Shown here: positions 1-8,888 of the stretch, piece by piece | Position numbering within the stretch: position 1 is the first letter of the stretch | How the letters are laid out: each line of letters begins with the position of its first letter | NCBI GenBank assembly: GCA_016208165.1 | Contig: JACQYL010000072.1 | Location: 1 to 51,103, forward strand | Direction: 5' to 3' | Length of the DNA: 51,103 nt | From: Deltaproteobacteria bacterium | GTDB lineage: Bacteria; Desulfobacterota; Desulfarculia; JACQYL01 | The notes under the pieces: generated by a model | Told to the model about the DNA's origin: nothing | Database searches by the model: none | Seen by the model: the letters and a program-made list of their open reading frames with translations, nothing else | Translations under genes and position numbers: made by a program

Positions 1-1
1 G

Positions 2-3000
2 CCTTTCCATGTCGATCCCGAATATCCGTCTCCTCATCTCTCCGTGGTCGTGCCTCTCTTTTCCGGAAAAGACCGTCGGACGGCCGTTGGAGCCCTCGTC
101 CTGGTCTGTGAAGCCGCCCAGTTTCTCTACCCCCTCATCCAATCCTGGCCCACGCCCAGCGACACGGCGGAAACCCTCCTGGTTCAAAAAGACGGCGACG
201 ACGTGCTCTTTCTGAATGAATTGCGCCATCAGAAAGATACGGCGCTTAAGCTCCGGATTCCCGTCAGCCGGGCCGATCTTCCTGCCGCCATGGCGGCTGG
301 AGGTAGAGAGGGAATCGTGGAAGGCAAGGACTATCGTGGGGTGGAGGTTGTGGCGGCCATCCTGCGTGTACCGGATTCTCCCTGGTTCATGGTGGCCAAG
401 GTGGATTCGACCGAAGCTTTTGCCGAATGGCGATTTCGCTCGATCATGATCCTGGTATTTATGCTGAGTGTCATAGGCCTTGTTGTTGCGTTCGGGCTCG
501 TTATTCGGCAACGTAATCTCAAGGCCCACTACCGCGAACTCTACCGCTCCGAGACGGCCCTGAGCCAGGCCATGGAACGGCACAGCATCACCTTGCAGGC
601 CATCGGAGACGCCGTGATGGCCACGGATTCGAAAGGCCGGGTGGACCTTATGAACCCGGTGGCCGAAACCCTCACCGGATGGAAGCAGGAAGAGGCTCGA
701 GACAGAAGCATAAACGAAGTCTTCCGGATTATCAATGAAGGGACGCGGAGCATCGTAGAGGATCCGGTAGCGCGGGTGCTCAGAGAGGGAATCGTGGTGG
801 GCCTCGCCAACCACACCCTGCTCATTGCCAGAGACGGGCGTGAGATCCCGATTGCCGACAGCGGGGCCCCTATCCGCGACAATAACAACGAAATCATCGG
901 CGTTGTCCTGGTGTTCAGGGACCAAACCGCGGAACGGACACACCAAAAAGAGATCATTGAAAGTGAAAGAAAATACCGCCTGTTGTCCGACAACACCTTG
1001 GACGTGATCTGGACCATGAACCTCGATCTCGAGTTCACCTATGTCAATCCGGCCATATTCAGCCTTATGGGCTTTACCCAGGAGGAGTGGATCGGAAGCC
1101 GGCTCCCGGAACATTGTGACGAGGAAAACTTCGCAAGAATGACCTGGATCATTGCGAATGAAACAGCCAACGGGGCGCGGAGTACCGGCGTCATTTTCGA
1201 AGCCGTGATGTTCAGGAAGAATGGCCAACCGTTGCCGGTGGAAATCCACGGCAAAGTTATTTATGACGATGGAGGACAGCCCGTCGGTCTTCAGGGTGTC
1301 ACGCGAGATATCTCCGAACGTAAACAGGCCGAAGAGGCCCTGCAATATCAGGATCGTCTGTTGCGGGAGATGGGCGGCATCGCAAAGATCGGCGGATGGG
1401 AGTTCCATCCCGCCACGGGCAAAGGAACGTGGACGGAGGAAGTGGCCCGGATTCATGACCTCGACCCGAGCGATGAAACCAGCCTGAAACGCAGTCTGAA
1501 CTTTTATCTGGAAGAGTCTCGCGCAAAAATCGAGAAGGCCGTGCAAGACGCCATTGAACTCGGTAAGCCTTATGACCTGGAATTGGAACTGATCACCGCC
1601 AAAGGCGCTCGCAAATGGGTACGAACCATTGGTCAGCCGAAAACGGAAAACGGGAAGGTTGTCCAGGTGAGGGGTTCTTTCCAGGATATTACCGAGCACA
1701 AACTCGCCGAACTCCGCATCGAGCACCTGAACCGGGTGTTGCGCTCGATCCGCGACATGAATCAGTTGATCGTGCGTGAACGGGACCCGGGGACACTGAT
1801 CCTCGATGGGTGCAGACTACTGGTTCACAATCGCGGATATGCTTCGGCCCTGGTCATTCTCACCGACGAAGACGATCGGCCCTCCTCCTGGGCCGGCGCG
1901 GGCATGGACGATATCTCCGAGTCGCTGAACGCCTTTCTGGCGAGTGGCGGGCTGCCGTCCTGTTGCGATCCGGGCCGGACCGATCGGGAGGCTGTGTTGA
2001 TCGAAGACAAAGCGGATGTTTGCGATAAATGCCCGATCGCACAAAATTGCACCAAGATGCACACCATGTGCGTACGACTGATCCATGGAGATGTGGCTTA
2101 CGGCTATCTTATTGCCGCGCTGAGTCATGACCTGACTATTGATGATGACGAACGGGGCCTCTTCACCGAATTGGGTGGAGACCTGGCCTACGCTCTCAGC
2201 TTCCTCCGGATGGATAAGGCCCGAAAAGAGTCCGAGCGTAAACGGGAATCACTGGGAAAACAGCTGCTCCAAGCGCAGAAGATGGAATCCATAGGCCGAT
2301 TGGCCGGAGGAGTGGCGCACGACTACAACAACATGCTCAGCGTCATTCTCGGTTATTCGGAGCTGGCGCTGGATAAGGCGGCCCCGGGTAGTCCCTTGCG
2401 GAACGACCTCAGGGAGATCATAAAGGCCACAAACCGGTCCATGGACATCACCCGGCAGTTGCTGGCCTTTGCCCGCCGGCAGACCATAGCACCCAAGGTG
2501 CTCGACCTGAACGATACTCTGGAAAGCATGCTCAAAATGCTCCGGAGGCTCATCGGCGAGGAGATCGATCTTGCCTGGCTGCCCGATGCGGATCTTTGGC
2601 CGGTAAAGATCGATCCCACGCAGGTCGATCAGATCCTGGCGAATCTCTGCGTCAACGCCCGCGACGCCATAGGCGGCGTAGGGAAGGTCACCATAGAGAC
2701 GGAGAATGTGAGCTTCGACGAGGCGTATTGCGCCGATCACGCCGGATTTGTCCCAGGTAACTATGTATTGATCGGCGTGAGCGATGACGGCTGCGGCATG
2801 GACCCGGAAACCCTGGACAAGGTCTTCGAACCTTTCTTTACGACCAAGAGCACGGGTCTTGGCACCGGCCTGGGTTTGGCCACGGTATACGGTATCGTCA
2901 GACAGAACAACGGCTTTATCAACATCTACAGCGAACCGGAAAAAGGCACTACGGTCAAAATCTATCTTCCCCGACATACGGGCGCAGCAGTCCAGGCGCT

Positions 3001-3409
3001 GAGCGAAAGCGTTACAGAAATCCCATCGAGCCGCGGAGAGACGGTATTGCTGGTCGAGGACGAGGTTTCTATTTTGGAGATCGGCAAAAGGATGCTAGAG
3101 GGACTTGGTTATGCCGTATTGACCGCGGGCGCCCCCGGAGAAGCCATGCACCTGGCCGAGGAACATGCGGGCGAAATCAACCTGCTGATAACGGATGTGG
3201 TAATGCCTGAATTGAACGGACGCGAATTGGCCAATGAACTGAGATCCTTCTACCCTGATCTCAAAATCCTGTTCATGTCCGGCTACACGGCCAACGTCAT
3301 CGCCCATCGGGGAGTATTGGAAGAAGGCGTTTGTTTCATGCCCAAGCCTTTTTCAAGAAAGGATCTGGCGCTTAAGGTCAGAGAGGCGCTGGATACCGCC
3401 AAGACCTGA
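2..3409 (+). CDS. Hybrid sensor histidine kinase, three PAS + GAF + HisKA + HATPase + REC (5' partial)
   Basis: The frame is already open at base 2, so the N-terminus lies outside the window. In order: the tail of an extracytoplasmic sensor region, a transmembrane helix (about 444-503), three PAS domains (about 570-940, 965-1330, 1345-1700), a GAF-like domain (1720-2230) with a CDKCPIAQNC cysteine cluster that could hold a metal or act as a redox switch, a HisKA domain with the phospho-acceptor His in GGVAHDYNN (codon at 2318), a HATPase with GCGMD and GTGLGLA boxes, and a C-terminal receiver with its Asp in TDVVMPE (codon near 3193) and a PKPF lysine. It is therefore a membrane hybrid kinase that would pass phosphate through its own receiver to an unknown partner. 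No output domain is present. The domain reading is secure; the stimulus is unknown. Confidence 0.93.
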   Translation, partial: PFHVDPEYPSPHLSVVVPLFSGKDRRTAVGALVLVCEAAQFLYPLIQSWPTPSDTAETLLVQKDGDDVLFLNELRHQKDTALKLRIPVSRADLPAAMAAGGREGIVEGKDYRGVEVVAAILRVPDSPWFMVAKVDSTEAFAEWRFRSIMILVFMLSVIGLVVAFGLVIRQRNLKAHYRELYRSETALSQAMERHSITLQAIGDAVMATDSKGRVDLMNPVAETLTGWKQEEARDRSINEVFRIINEGTRSIVEDPVARVLREGIVVGLANHTLLIARDGREIPIADSGAPIRDNNNEIIGVVLVFRDQTAERTHQKEIIESERKYRLLSDNTLDVIWTMNLDLEFTYVNPAIFSLMGFTQEEWIGSRLPEHCDEENFARMTWIIANETANGARSTGVIFEAVMFRKNGQPLPVEIHGKVIYDDGGQPVGLQGVTRDISERKQAEEALQYQDRLLREMGGIAKIGGWEFHPATGKGTWTEEVARIHDLDPSDETSLKRSLNFYLEESRAKIEKAVQDAIELGKPYDLELELITAKGARKWVRTIGQPKTENGKVVQVRGSFQDITEHKLAELRIEHLNRVLRSIRDMNQLIVRERDPGTLILDGCRLLVHNRGYASALVILTDEDDRPSSWAGAGMDDISESLNAFLASGGLPSCCDPGRTDREAVLIEDKADVCDKCPIAQNCTKMHTMCVRLIHGDVAYGYLIAALSHDLTIDDDERGLFTELGGDLAYALSFLRMDKARKESERKRESLGKQLLQAQKMESIGRLAGGVAHDYNNMLSVILGYSELALDKAAPGSPLRNDLREIIKATNRSMDITRQLLAFARRQTIAPKVLDLNDTLESMLKMLRRLIGEEIDLAWLPDADLWPVKIDPTQVDQILANLCVNARDAIGGVGKVTIETENVSFDEAYCADHAGFVPGNYVLIGVSDDGCGMDPETLDKVFEPFFTTKSTGLGTGLGLATVYGIVRQNNGFINIYSEPEKGTTVKIYLPRHTGAAVQALSESVTEIPSSRGETVLLVEDEVSILEIGKRMLEGLGYAVLTAGAPGEAMHLAEEHAGEINLLITDVVMPELNGRELANELRSFYPDLKILFMSGYTANVIAHRGVLEEGVCFMPKPFSRKDLALKVREALDTAKT

Positions 3410-3490
3410 TCGGCGACTCTACACGCTCGCCCCCGGTGGAGCCGGCGGGAGGAAAGGCGCCGGCCTCCGACTCCCGCCATTTTGAACGGG

Positions 3491-3663
3491 CTATGGTCTG
3501 GTACCCGCCTTTTCGGTTGTGCCGCTCACTTTCTCCTTGATCTCCTTCTGAAGCTCTTTCAGGACCATGTGCATCTCCTGCAGCGTCATCGCCGGTTTGT
3601 TGCTTTCCACTGCGTCTTTGGCGCCTCACCGGCCAACAGTTCCATAATCACGATCATCGCCAT
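3491..3663 (-). pseudogene. Possible small frameshifted ORF
   Basis: In the gap after the hybrid kinase, the minus strand has two protein-like pieces in different frames. The first starts MAMIVIMELLAGE (from 3663). The second reads AKDAVESNKPAMTLQEMHM and then a Lys/Glu-rich helix, ending at the stop at 3491. Joined by one frameshift near 3615 they give a helical product of about 57 residues. No family was recognised and there is no clear ribosome binding site. It may be a decayed gene or chance. The rest of 3410-3823 holds only the palindrome at 3696. Confidence 0.22.
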
Positions 3664-3695
3664 CACAAATTCCGCGCTCGTTCCTTGTTTCCGGG

Positions 3696-3730
3696 AAGAA
3701 GACAGGGAGGTATAACCTCCCTGTCTTCTT
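3696..3730. terminator. Perfect 16-bp inverted repeat, likely bidirectional terminator
   Basis: The arms AAGAAGACAGGGAGGT and ACCTCCCTGTCTTCTT pair perfectly around a 3-nt ATA loop. It lies about 95 bp past the stop of the VPLPA-CTERM gene (minus) and about 290 bp past the stop of the kinase (plus). The pyrimidine-rich 3' arm ends TCTTCTTT on the plus strand but has no long T run after it, so termination is inferred from position and stem strength. Confidence 0.55.
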
Positions 3731-3823
3731 TCGAATCGCGTTGCCCCGCGCCGACCCGACGGCGGACTGACTTCGCCGCAGCGGTCAAACCGGGCAATCG
3801 CCTTTGTTCATTCAGGCTTCGTC

Positions 3824-4447
3824 CTAGGCCCTATGAATCCTGCGTCTGCCCATTCCAATCAGCCCAACCAGTCCGGAGCCCAGCAGCCAGATCGCGCCCG
3901 GAATCGGAACGGGGGCGCCCACATCGGGGGTGCCCACATCGGCCCCGTTCGCACCGGCGAACTGATAAAAGGTAAATTGATCGTCGGTGAACCCGTCAAA
4001 CTGGTCGCCGATCTGTGAAAGCACTGAAAAATCAGCCAGTCCGTCAAAGAACTGAACCGGTGCGACAATGTCGAACGTAAGGGACGCCAGCAGGTAAGCG
4101 CCGGCGGCGGCAAACGTCACGTCCGTGGCCGGGTTGAAAGAAAAGAAGATGTGATTGAGCGAACCCGCGGGAGGACCCGCTGTTACGTCTCCCGCCACCA
4201 CATTCGACGCCGTCCATCCGCCAAGTTCGGTGGTATCGTACACCATGCCGATATCCCAGGAAATAAATGTGAAACTCTCAGCGCCTTCGACATTGAAAAA
4301 CACGTCAAAGGTGATCGAGGTTGCGCCCGCCGCCACGGCATCGAACGAGCCGGTGGGCGAAACCGATAAGAAGGCCGCGTCGGCCCTGGGGAGAAAAACC
4401 GACATACTCAAGAAGAAAAGGACCGCTAGAATTCGTACCACTTTCAT
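3824..4447 (-). CDS. VPLPA-CTERM sorting-domain protein with cohesin-like body
   Basis: A 207-residue exported protein. The start at 4447 is fixed by GGAGGA seven bases upstream. A signal peptide (MKVVRILAVLFFLSMSVFLP, cleavage after RADA) leads a beta-rich domain (about 25-160), and the C-terminus is a classic exosortase signal: VPIPGAIWLLGSGLVGLIG followed by GRRRIHRA. Such signals belong to the VPLPA variant of PEP-CTERM and mark proteins for exosortase cleavage at the cell envelope. The body has the outline of a cohesin/carbohydrate-module beta-sandwich: a repeat of hydrophobic strands, a YDTTEL motif like the cohesin YDPxxL, and a late LASLTFDI strand like LATLTF. It lies 116 bp downstream of the dockerin-bearing oxidase on the same strand. 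The cohesin reading is an inference from pattern; the sorting signal is clear. No exosortase gene is in the window. Confidence 0.82.
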   Translation of the reverse strand: MKVVRILAVLFFLSMSVFLPRADAAFLSVSPTGSFDAVAAGATSITFDVFFNVEGAESFTFISWDIGMVYDTTELGGWTASNVVAGDVTAGPPAGSLNHIFFSFNPATDVTFAAAGAYLLASLTFDIVAPVQFFDGLADFSVLSQIGDQFDGFTDDQFTFYQFAGANGADVGTPDVGAPVPIPGAIWLLGSGLVGLIGMGRRRIHRA

Positions 4448-4477
4448 TGTATTTTCCTCCAGTTGTTGGGTCTTGCC

Positions 4478-4522
4478 CCTTACCCGGCCCGTCCCACCTT
4501 GTGAGCGACGGGCCGGGTAAGG
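4478..4522. terminator. 16-bp perfect stem-loop between oxidase and VPLPA-CTERM gene
   Basis: The arms CCTTACCCGGCCCGTC and GACGGGCCGGGTAAGG pair perfectly across a 13-nt loop. The element sits 42 bp after the multicopper oxidase stop and 31 bp before the next start, in the direction of transcription. There is no T run, so it may act as an mRNA stabiliser or partial attenuator setting the ratio of the two products rather than a full terminator. Confidence 0.5.
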
Positions 4523-4563
4523 ATGAATCATTTACGAACAAACGTCCGCGTGTTTCGTGTAAT

Positions 4564-7500
4564 TTATGGACATGTCGTACCGTAATACTGCCTGAAGAGG
4601 ACTAAATCCGCCTGGTTGACCAAGCCGTCTCCATTGATGTCGCCGGTCGGGCCGGTTGTGCCGTAGTTCTGCCTGAAGATGGCAAAGTCCACCTGGTTGA
4701 TCCTGCCGTCGTTGTTGAAGTCGGCGAGCAGCGCGCACACCGGGATGACCCCGGAGAACGACTCCATCGTCAACACCGGGAAAGCATAACTGCCGGGAGC
4801 AATCTCGTTGAAGTTCGGATTGCTGTAATCCCAGGTGTCCCCAACCTGGTTTTGGGCTACCACCCTGTAGTTGTAAGGAACCGCATTCATCAAGCCGGCG
4901 TCCGCGAACATGGTCGTATCCTCGGGAACCGTTCCGACATCAACCCATGTGGCGCCTCCGTCGTCACTTCTCTGGACGATAAAGGACGTTTCGTTGGAAG
5001 AGTTATCCACCCAGCTCAAAGCCGCCGAGCTACCCTGGATTGCAGCGCCCAAACCTGAAGGAGCATTCACCGGCAGGGCCACGGCTTGCGGCCGCATCAT
5101 ATCCATCTCTTCATGGCTCAGGATATGACAGTGCCAGACATATTCCCAACCGAAATTCACTACATGGTTGATAATGTCGATCGGCTCGCCGTCCGGAGCG
5201 AAACCAAGGATCGGCAACCCGGCTGTTTCAGCCGCGGTGCTGTTCACCAGGTACGCGCCTATCGGCATCATCGGACTCATCGGGCGAACGCTGTTGGGAA
5301 GATCGAACGGTACGACCGGCATTATTGGTCTTACGGCCACAATCGTATCTTCCAATGGACTGACCCTGACCGTGTCTTTCCAACCCACCTCGTTCGGATC
5401 CGGTAGTCTGACACCGTTATCCCAACCGACCCTGTTGATCAGCTGCACATCATACAAGTGCCAGTGCATCGGGTGCGTGTCCACTCCATTGTGGGTGATC
5501 TTCCAGATCTGAGTACCGTCATCGGCGGAAGCGATCGGTTGGACTTGAAGTTCGCCGGCTCCATCCACCGGAAACTTGAGGCCTGCTAGGACTTCAGTCG
5601 GCGGAGCCGAGTACGGATACAGAATCATATTCTGCAGTCCGGCCTGGGCATTGGGGACCTCGAGACCCAAGTTCCCCTGCATTCTACCGTACTCTTTTTC
5701 AAAGGCTTCACCCATTTCATCCTGAATCATTTTGTTCTGGAAACCGATGGAAAGAGGGGTTCCAAGCAGAGTTTGGAAGGTCAGGGAGAAATCGAAAATG
5801 TTGGCCCATGTATACGGGAACGCCGTTCCATACGCCGAATTATACGCCTGCTGCCCGATGATGATCGGCTTCTGGGCGCTCTCGAACACTCCGGAGTTAT
5901 CGGCCTGATGAGCGAATGCCGCTTCCAGAGCAGGCAGGCCAAACGCCGGCGCCGCACCCGTGTTCGCTACCTTAACCTGCATGACGGTGCGGGTGTTCGG
6001 CCCATATCCCGCGGGAATCGTAGGAACACCGCCTGTGTCGGTCAGGTCGGGCGATCCTGTGTAATAGTCGTATCGCGGGTCACGCGCCGGGAAGGCTGCC
6101 GGAGCATCGTTATACAGGATCAGCGTCTGACCGGCAAAAGCGGAGAAGTCTACAATCACGTCCGCTCTCTCCGCAGGCCCGAGGAGAAGCGAGTGCAGAT
6201 CGACGTTGCCTGCATTGAAAAGCGTCGGGTCATTAACCCAAGTAGTAGGATGAGCAGGAATAACGACCGGAGCGGGTAAGAACCCTCCCTCGGTGCCGAT
6301 TTGAATCCAGTCGGGACCTTCAGTGCCGGCCACCGGCGTCGGAAAAACGGTAGGATCGGTCAATGCTGCCGTCACCTCGAGAGGGTTCAAATTCACTTCC
6401 GTACACGCAACCCCGCTGGCTTCCGCAATAGGCGCAGGATTGGTGTTTTCATCGCATAATACTCCGATAGCGTCGACGGCCTTGTACCAGGAGAGGTTGA
6501 AGAATCTGTCGTTAGCCGCGCTCAGGATGCGGAAGCGATAGGCTTTCGGCTCGACTTCCAAAACCGGATACGCGGTGCCGTTAACCAGGGGCGTGTCGTT
6601 AAACGCTTCCATTCCGGCCGAATTAAAGGGCGTCCCCGGCATGATGAGCGGTTCAAGGGGAGAAGTGCCGTAGTACGGGTTCGGAATCGGTCCATGGTCA
6701 ATAGCATTCGTCGGCGGCCAGAACCAGGAACCATACATCCAGCGGCCATACGCGTTGAAACCGGACAGATCACCGGGATTCTGCGCCGGCACATACACGT
6801 GAGGGAACCACAAGTTACCTTTCGCGCCCCATCTTGCGCTGTCCCACGTTTCATCCTGCATGGCTATCTGCCAAGGATCCGGCACAAAGGTCTTGTCCTG
6901 AAAAACCAGGGGGATCTCATCGGCGGGAATCAGTCCTCCGGTCAAAAGTAACTGCTCGACCGCGTCTCTGATCAGATAGCCCGCAGCCTCCCCCACATAG
7001 ACGTTCAGACGGGTAATTCCCCACGCATGATCGTGATAGAACAACAATCTCGCGCTTTGCTGGTTGGTGTAATAATAGGTCTGCGTACCATCCGTCGGGT
7101 TGTTATCATCGCCCATATCCGGAACGGGTTGTACGCTGACGCCTTGAGGAAAATTCGTAGGCTCGCCGGCGGGCGTAATCCACTGATGCGGCGTCCCATC
7201 GCTGATCCACGGAGTTATGCCCCCATGCAGATGCAATGTAGCCCTGTTCTCCGGAAAACAATCGGGCATGATCATATCCTTGTCCGTGCACATCGGATTT
7301 TGCCAATCCGCTTCCGGCATCGGAACGGGAACTCCGTCAGGACCCATCATAAACATATTGGGGCTCATACCCGCGCCCATGAATGTGGCGTCCGTTGGGA
7401 CAAACAGATTTCCTCCCATTCCGGTCGGCAACAAATTGTAAAACTTGATCCGCACCGGCCTGTCCTTCTGGGCTACGATGGTCGTTCCCAAATAATGGGG

Positions 7501-8076
7501 ATCGTCGTACCCGAGCTTTCCGCCGGGAAGAGGAACGTGCTTGCTCGTCGAAGCATTAAAAGGCGTCTCGAGCTGCACGTAGCCTCTCAGCTTGGTCGCA
7601 GGCAAATCGGAGTGCAATTGCTCCATGAACTCTACGACCGCGATCTCATAATAATCGGAACCGGGATAGGTCGTGTCGTCAGGAACGGGCACGGAAATAT
7701 ATTGACCTAAATTATTCATCCCGGCGGATGTAAGCCCCGGAAGCCCGTCCACAAATTTACGGATTCCGACGGAAAACTGCGTGCCGTCGCCGAGAATGTC
7801 CACTCCTTGCAACGGGCTGTTCATATAGTTGGGATGGGTAAAGTAACGTGGAGCATCTCCCGGCTGAGCAACCGCCAAGAACATATTCCCCCCTAAACCC
7901 GCCGCTTCAAGCTTCGCCGCCGCGCGATCGGCGGCCGCTTGCCTGTCGGCATGAGTCGGTCGCTTCGATATCCCAAACGCATGTGAATTTTGCGTCCAGG
8001 CCAGACCGACTACCAATGAAAGCATACATAGCGTCGACCCCAAGCTCATACACTTCAAAAACTTGAGCTTACTCAT
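4564..8076 (-). CDS. Secreted multicopper oxidase with FN3 and C-terminal dockerin
   Basis: A protein of 1170 residues with a signal peptide (about 1-33, ending NSHA) and all four copper motifs: HLHGG (about 284), HDHAWG (about 349), HPMHWH (about 869) and HCHILSHEEMDMM (about 985). These supply the type 1 and trinuclear type 2/3 ligands, with Met as the axial type 1 candidate. A fibronectin III-like domain follows (about 1010-1105), then two dockerin repeats, DFNNDGRINQVDF and DINGDGLVNQADL, each a calcium-binding loop-helix. Substrate could be a metal ion, phenol or bilirubin-like compound; sequence does not decide. Multicopper oxidases need O2, which is odd for an anaerobe. The ATG at 8076 was chosen over the GTG three bases upstream because it overlaps the stop of a small upstream ORF (TGATG) and is better spaced from GGGGAAG. 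Confidence 0.9.
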   Translation of the reverse strand: MSKLKFLKCMSLGSTLCMLSLVVGLAWTQNSHAFGISKRPTHADRQAAADRAAAKLEAAGLGGNMFLAVAQPGDAPRYFTHPNYMNSPLQGVDILGDGTQFSVGIRKFVDGLPGLTSAGMNNLGQYISVPVPDDTTYPGSDYYEIAVVEFMEQLHSDLPATKLRGYVQLETPFNASTSKHVPLPGGKLGYDDPHYLGTTIVAQKDRPVRIKFYNLLPTGMGGNLFVPTDATFMGAGMSPNMFMMGPDGVPVPMPEADWQNPMCTDKDMIMPDCFPENRATLHLHGGITPWISDGTPHQWITPAGEPTNFPQGVSVQPVPDMGDDNNPTDGTQTYYYTNQQSARLLFYHDHAWGITRLNVYVGEAAGYLIRDAVEQLLLTGGLIPADEIPLVFQDKTFVPDPWQIAMQDETWDSARWGAKGNLWFPHVYVPAQNPGDLSGFNAYGRWMYGSWFWPPTNAIDHGPIPNPYYGTSPLEPLIMPGTPFNSAGMEAFNDTPLVNGTAYPVLEVEPKAYRFRILSAANDRFFNLSWYKAVDAIGVLCDENTNPAPIAEASGVACTEVNLNPLEVTAALTDPTVFPTPVAGTEGPDWIQIGTEGGFLPAPVVIPAHPTTWVNDPTLFNAGNVDLHSLLLGPAERADVIVDFSAFAGQTLILYNDAPAAFPARDPRYDYYTGSPDLTDTGGVPTIPAGYGPNTRTVMQVKVANTGAAPAFGLPALEAAFAHQADNSGVFESAQKPIIIGQQAYNSAYGTAFPYTWANIFDFSLTFQTLLGTPLSIGFQNKMIQDEMGEAFEKEYGRMQGNLGLEVPNAQAGLQNMILYPYSAPPTEVLAGLKFPVDGAGELQVQPIASADDGTQIWKITHNGVDTHPMHWHLYDVQLINRVGWDNGVRLPDPNEVGWKDTVRVSPLEDTIVAVRPIMPVVPFDLPNSVRPMSPMMPIGAYLVNSTAAETAGLPILGFAPDGEPIDIINHVVNFGWEYVWHCHILSHEEMDMMRPQAVALPVNAPSGLGAAIQGSSAALSWVDNSSNETSFIVQRSDDGGATWVDVGTVPEDTTMFADAGLMNAVPYNYRVVAQNQVGDTWDYSNPNFNEIAPGSYAFPVLTMESFSGVIPVCALLADFNNDGRINQVDFAIFRQNYGTTGPTGDINGDGLVNQADLVLFRQYYGTTCP

Positions 8077-8135
8077 CACACTTCCCCTTTAAATAGACTT
8101 GGTCCTGTTTTTTTTCCTGTTAACGATGAGTCCAT
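8076..8135 (-). CDS. 19-residue leader ORF coupled to the multicopper oxidase
   Basis: Encodes MDSSLTGKKTGPSLFKGEV. Its ATG overlaps the stop of the 9-residue ORF upstream (TGATG), and its own stop overlaps the ATG of the oxidase (TGATG), so ribosomes could be handed on twice by termination-reinitiation. The message contains a run of eight A, a possible slippage site. No homolog was recognised. Whether it is translated is inferred from the two perfect one-base overlaps. Confidence 0.45.
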   Translation of the reverse strand: MDSSLTGKKTGPSLFKGEV

Positions 8136-8164
8136 CACCAATACCTGACCGGTTTCTTCTTCAT
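8135..8164 (-). CDS. 9-residue leader peptide (MKKKPVRYW) with strong ribosome binding site
   Basis: AAAGGAGG stands three bases before an ATG that opens a 9-codon ORF ending in Tyr-Trp-stop. The best ribosome binding site of this region therefore serves this peptide and not the oxidase. Its TGA overlaps the ATG of the next mini-ORF. A short basic leader before an exported copper enzyme suggests translational control, but no alternative stem-loops were confirmed by eye. Confidence 0.45.
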   Translation of the reverse strand: MKKKPVRYW

Positions 8165-8201
8165 TGCCTCCTTTCTTTTGGATTGAGTCAATTTTCTATC
8201 C

Positions 8202-8490
8202 TTGAAATCGCTTGAACAAACGCCACTCAGGCAGAAAAACCAGTCACACGGATACAAGGGTTACCCGATTTCCGGAACACAGACCCTGGCTTGCTCGCGC
8301 CACGTCGGAGTTCCAACCTCTGCCTGTGTGTTACGCATCAACGGAACCAGGCAGAAAACAGGTTCATCGGATGTCTTCTTCGCAAACCTCGATCGCCCGT
8401 TTTTTCGTGTGGATAACATGTTGTAATACTAACTTCTTACCCGTTCTGACGACTATAAGGCCGATACTGTATTTCCACCTACAAGCAACC
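8202..8490. repeat. Diverged direct repeat, copy 1
   Basis: Copy 1 starts TTGAAATCGCTTGAACAAAC and ends with TTCCACCTACAAGCAACC. It aligns with 8521-8888 along its length, best at both ends (for example GTAATACTAACTTC at 8423 and 8821). No intact ORF covers it, and it borders the leader region of the oxidase gene. Confidence 0.75.
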
Positions 8491-8520
8491 CTTGCATGAG
8501 ATTCAGGCGGTCTTCCTCCC

Positions 8521-8888
8521 TCGAAATCGCTCGACCAAACAGCTCTCGCACCAAAGAACCGGTGACACAGATGCAGGGGTAACCCGACTTCCAGAACACG
8601 GACCAGGGCTCGCTTGCATTCCGTCACGGAATTCGAACCGCCACCCCTCCGTTATGCACCAGCGAAACCAAGTAGAATTTAGCTCAACCGCATACCTGTT
8701 TCGCAAAGCTCGATCCTCAAATTCGATACGATTGTGCTCCGGCGAACACCCCAACCAACCTCAAGTCAACTTTATGCCCCTCATCAGAAGCTCACTTCTT
8801 CAAGTTGGCAGCTCTTTTTTGTAATACTAACTTCATACCCGTTTGGACGACTATAAGGTCTGTACTGTATTTCCATCTACAAGCAGCC
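8521..8888. repeat. Diverged direct repeat, copy 2
   Basis: Copy 2 starts TCGAAATCGCTCGACCAAAC and ends TTCCATCTACAAGCAGCC. The offset to copy 1 grows from 319 bp at the left end to 398 bp at the right end, so copy 2 has about 79 bp of extra sequence (or copy 1 a deletion) in the middle. Nothing identifies it as an insertion sequence or an RNA gene. Confidence 0.75.

Noticed and set aside
7027-7710. 227-codon plus-strand frame opposite the multicopper oxidase
   Set aside because: Antisense to the copper-motif region; composition is that of a shadow frame.
8600-8660. T-arm-like segment (GGTTCGAATTCC on the minus strand) inside repeat copy 2
   Set aside because: No matching acceptor, D or anticodon arms could be drawn, and the segment is not kept in copy 1, so it is not called a tRNA.
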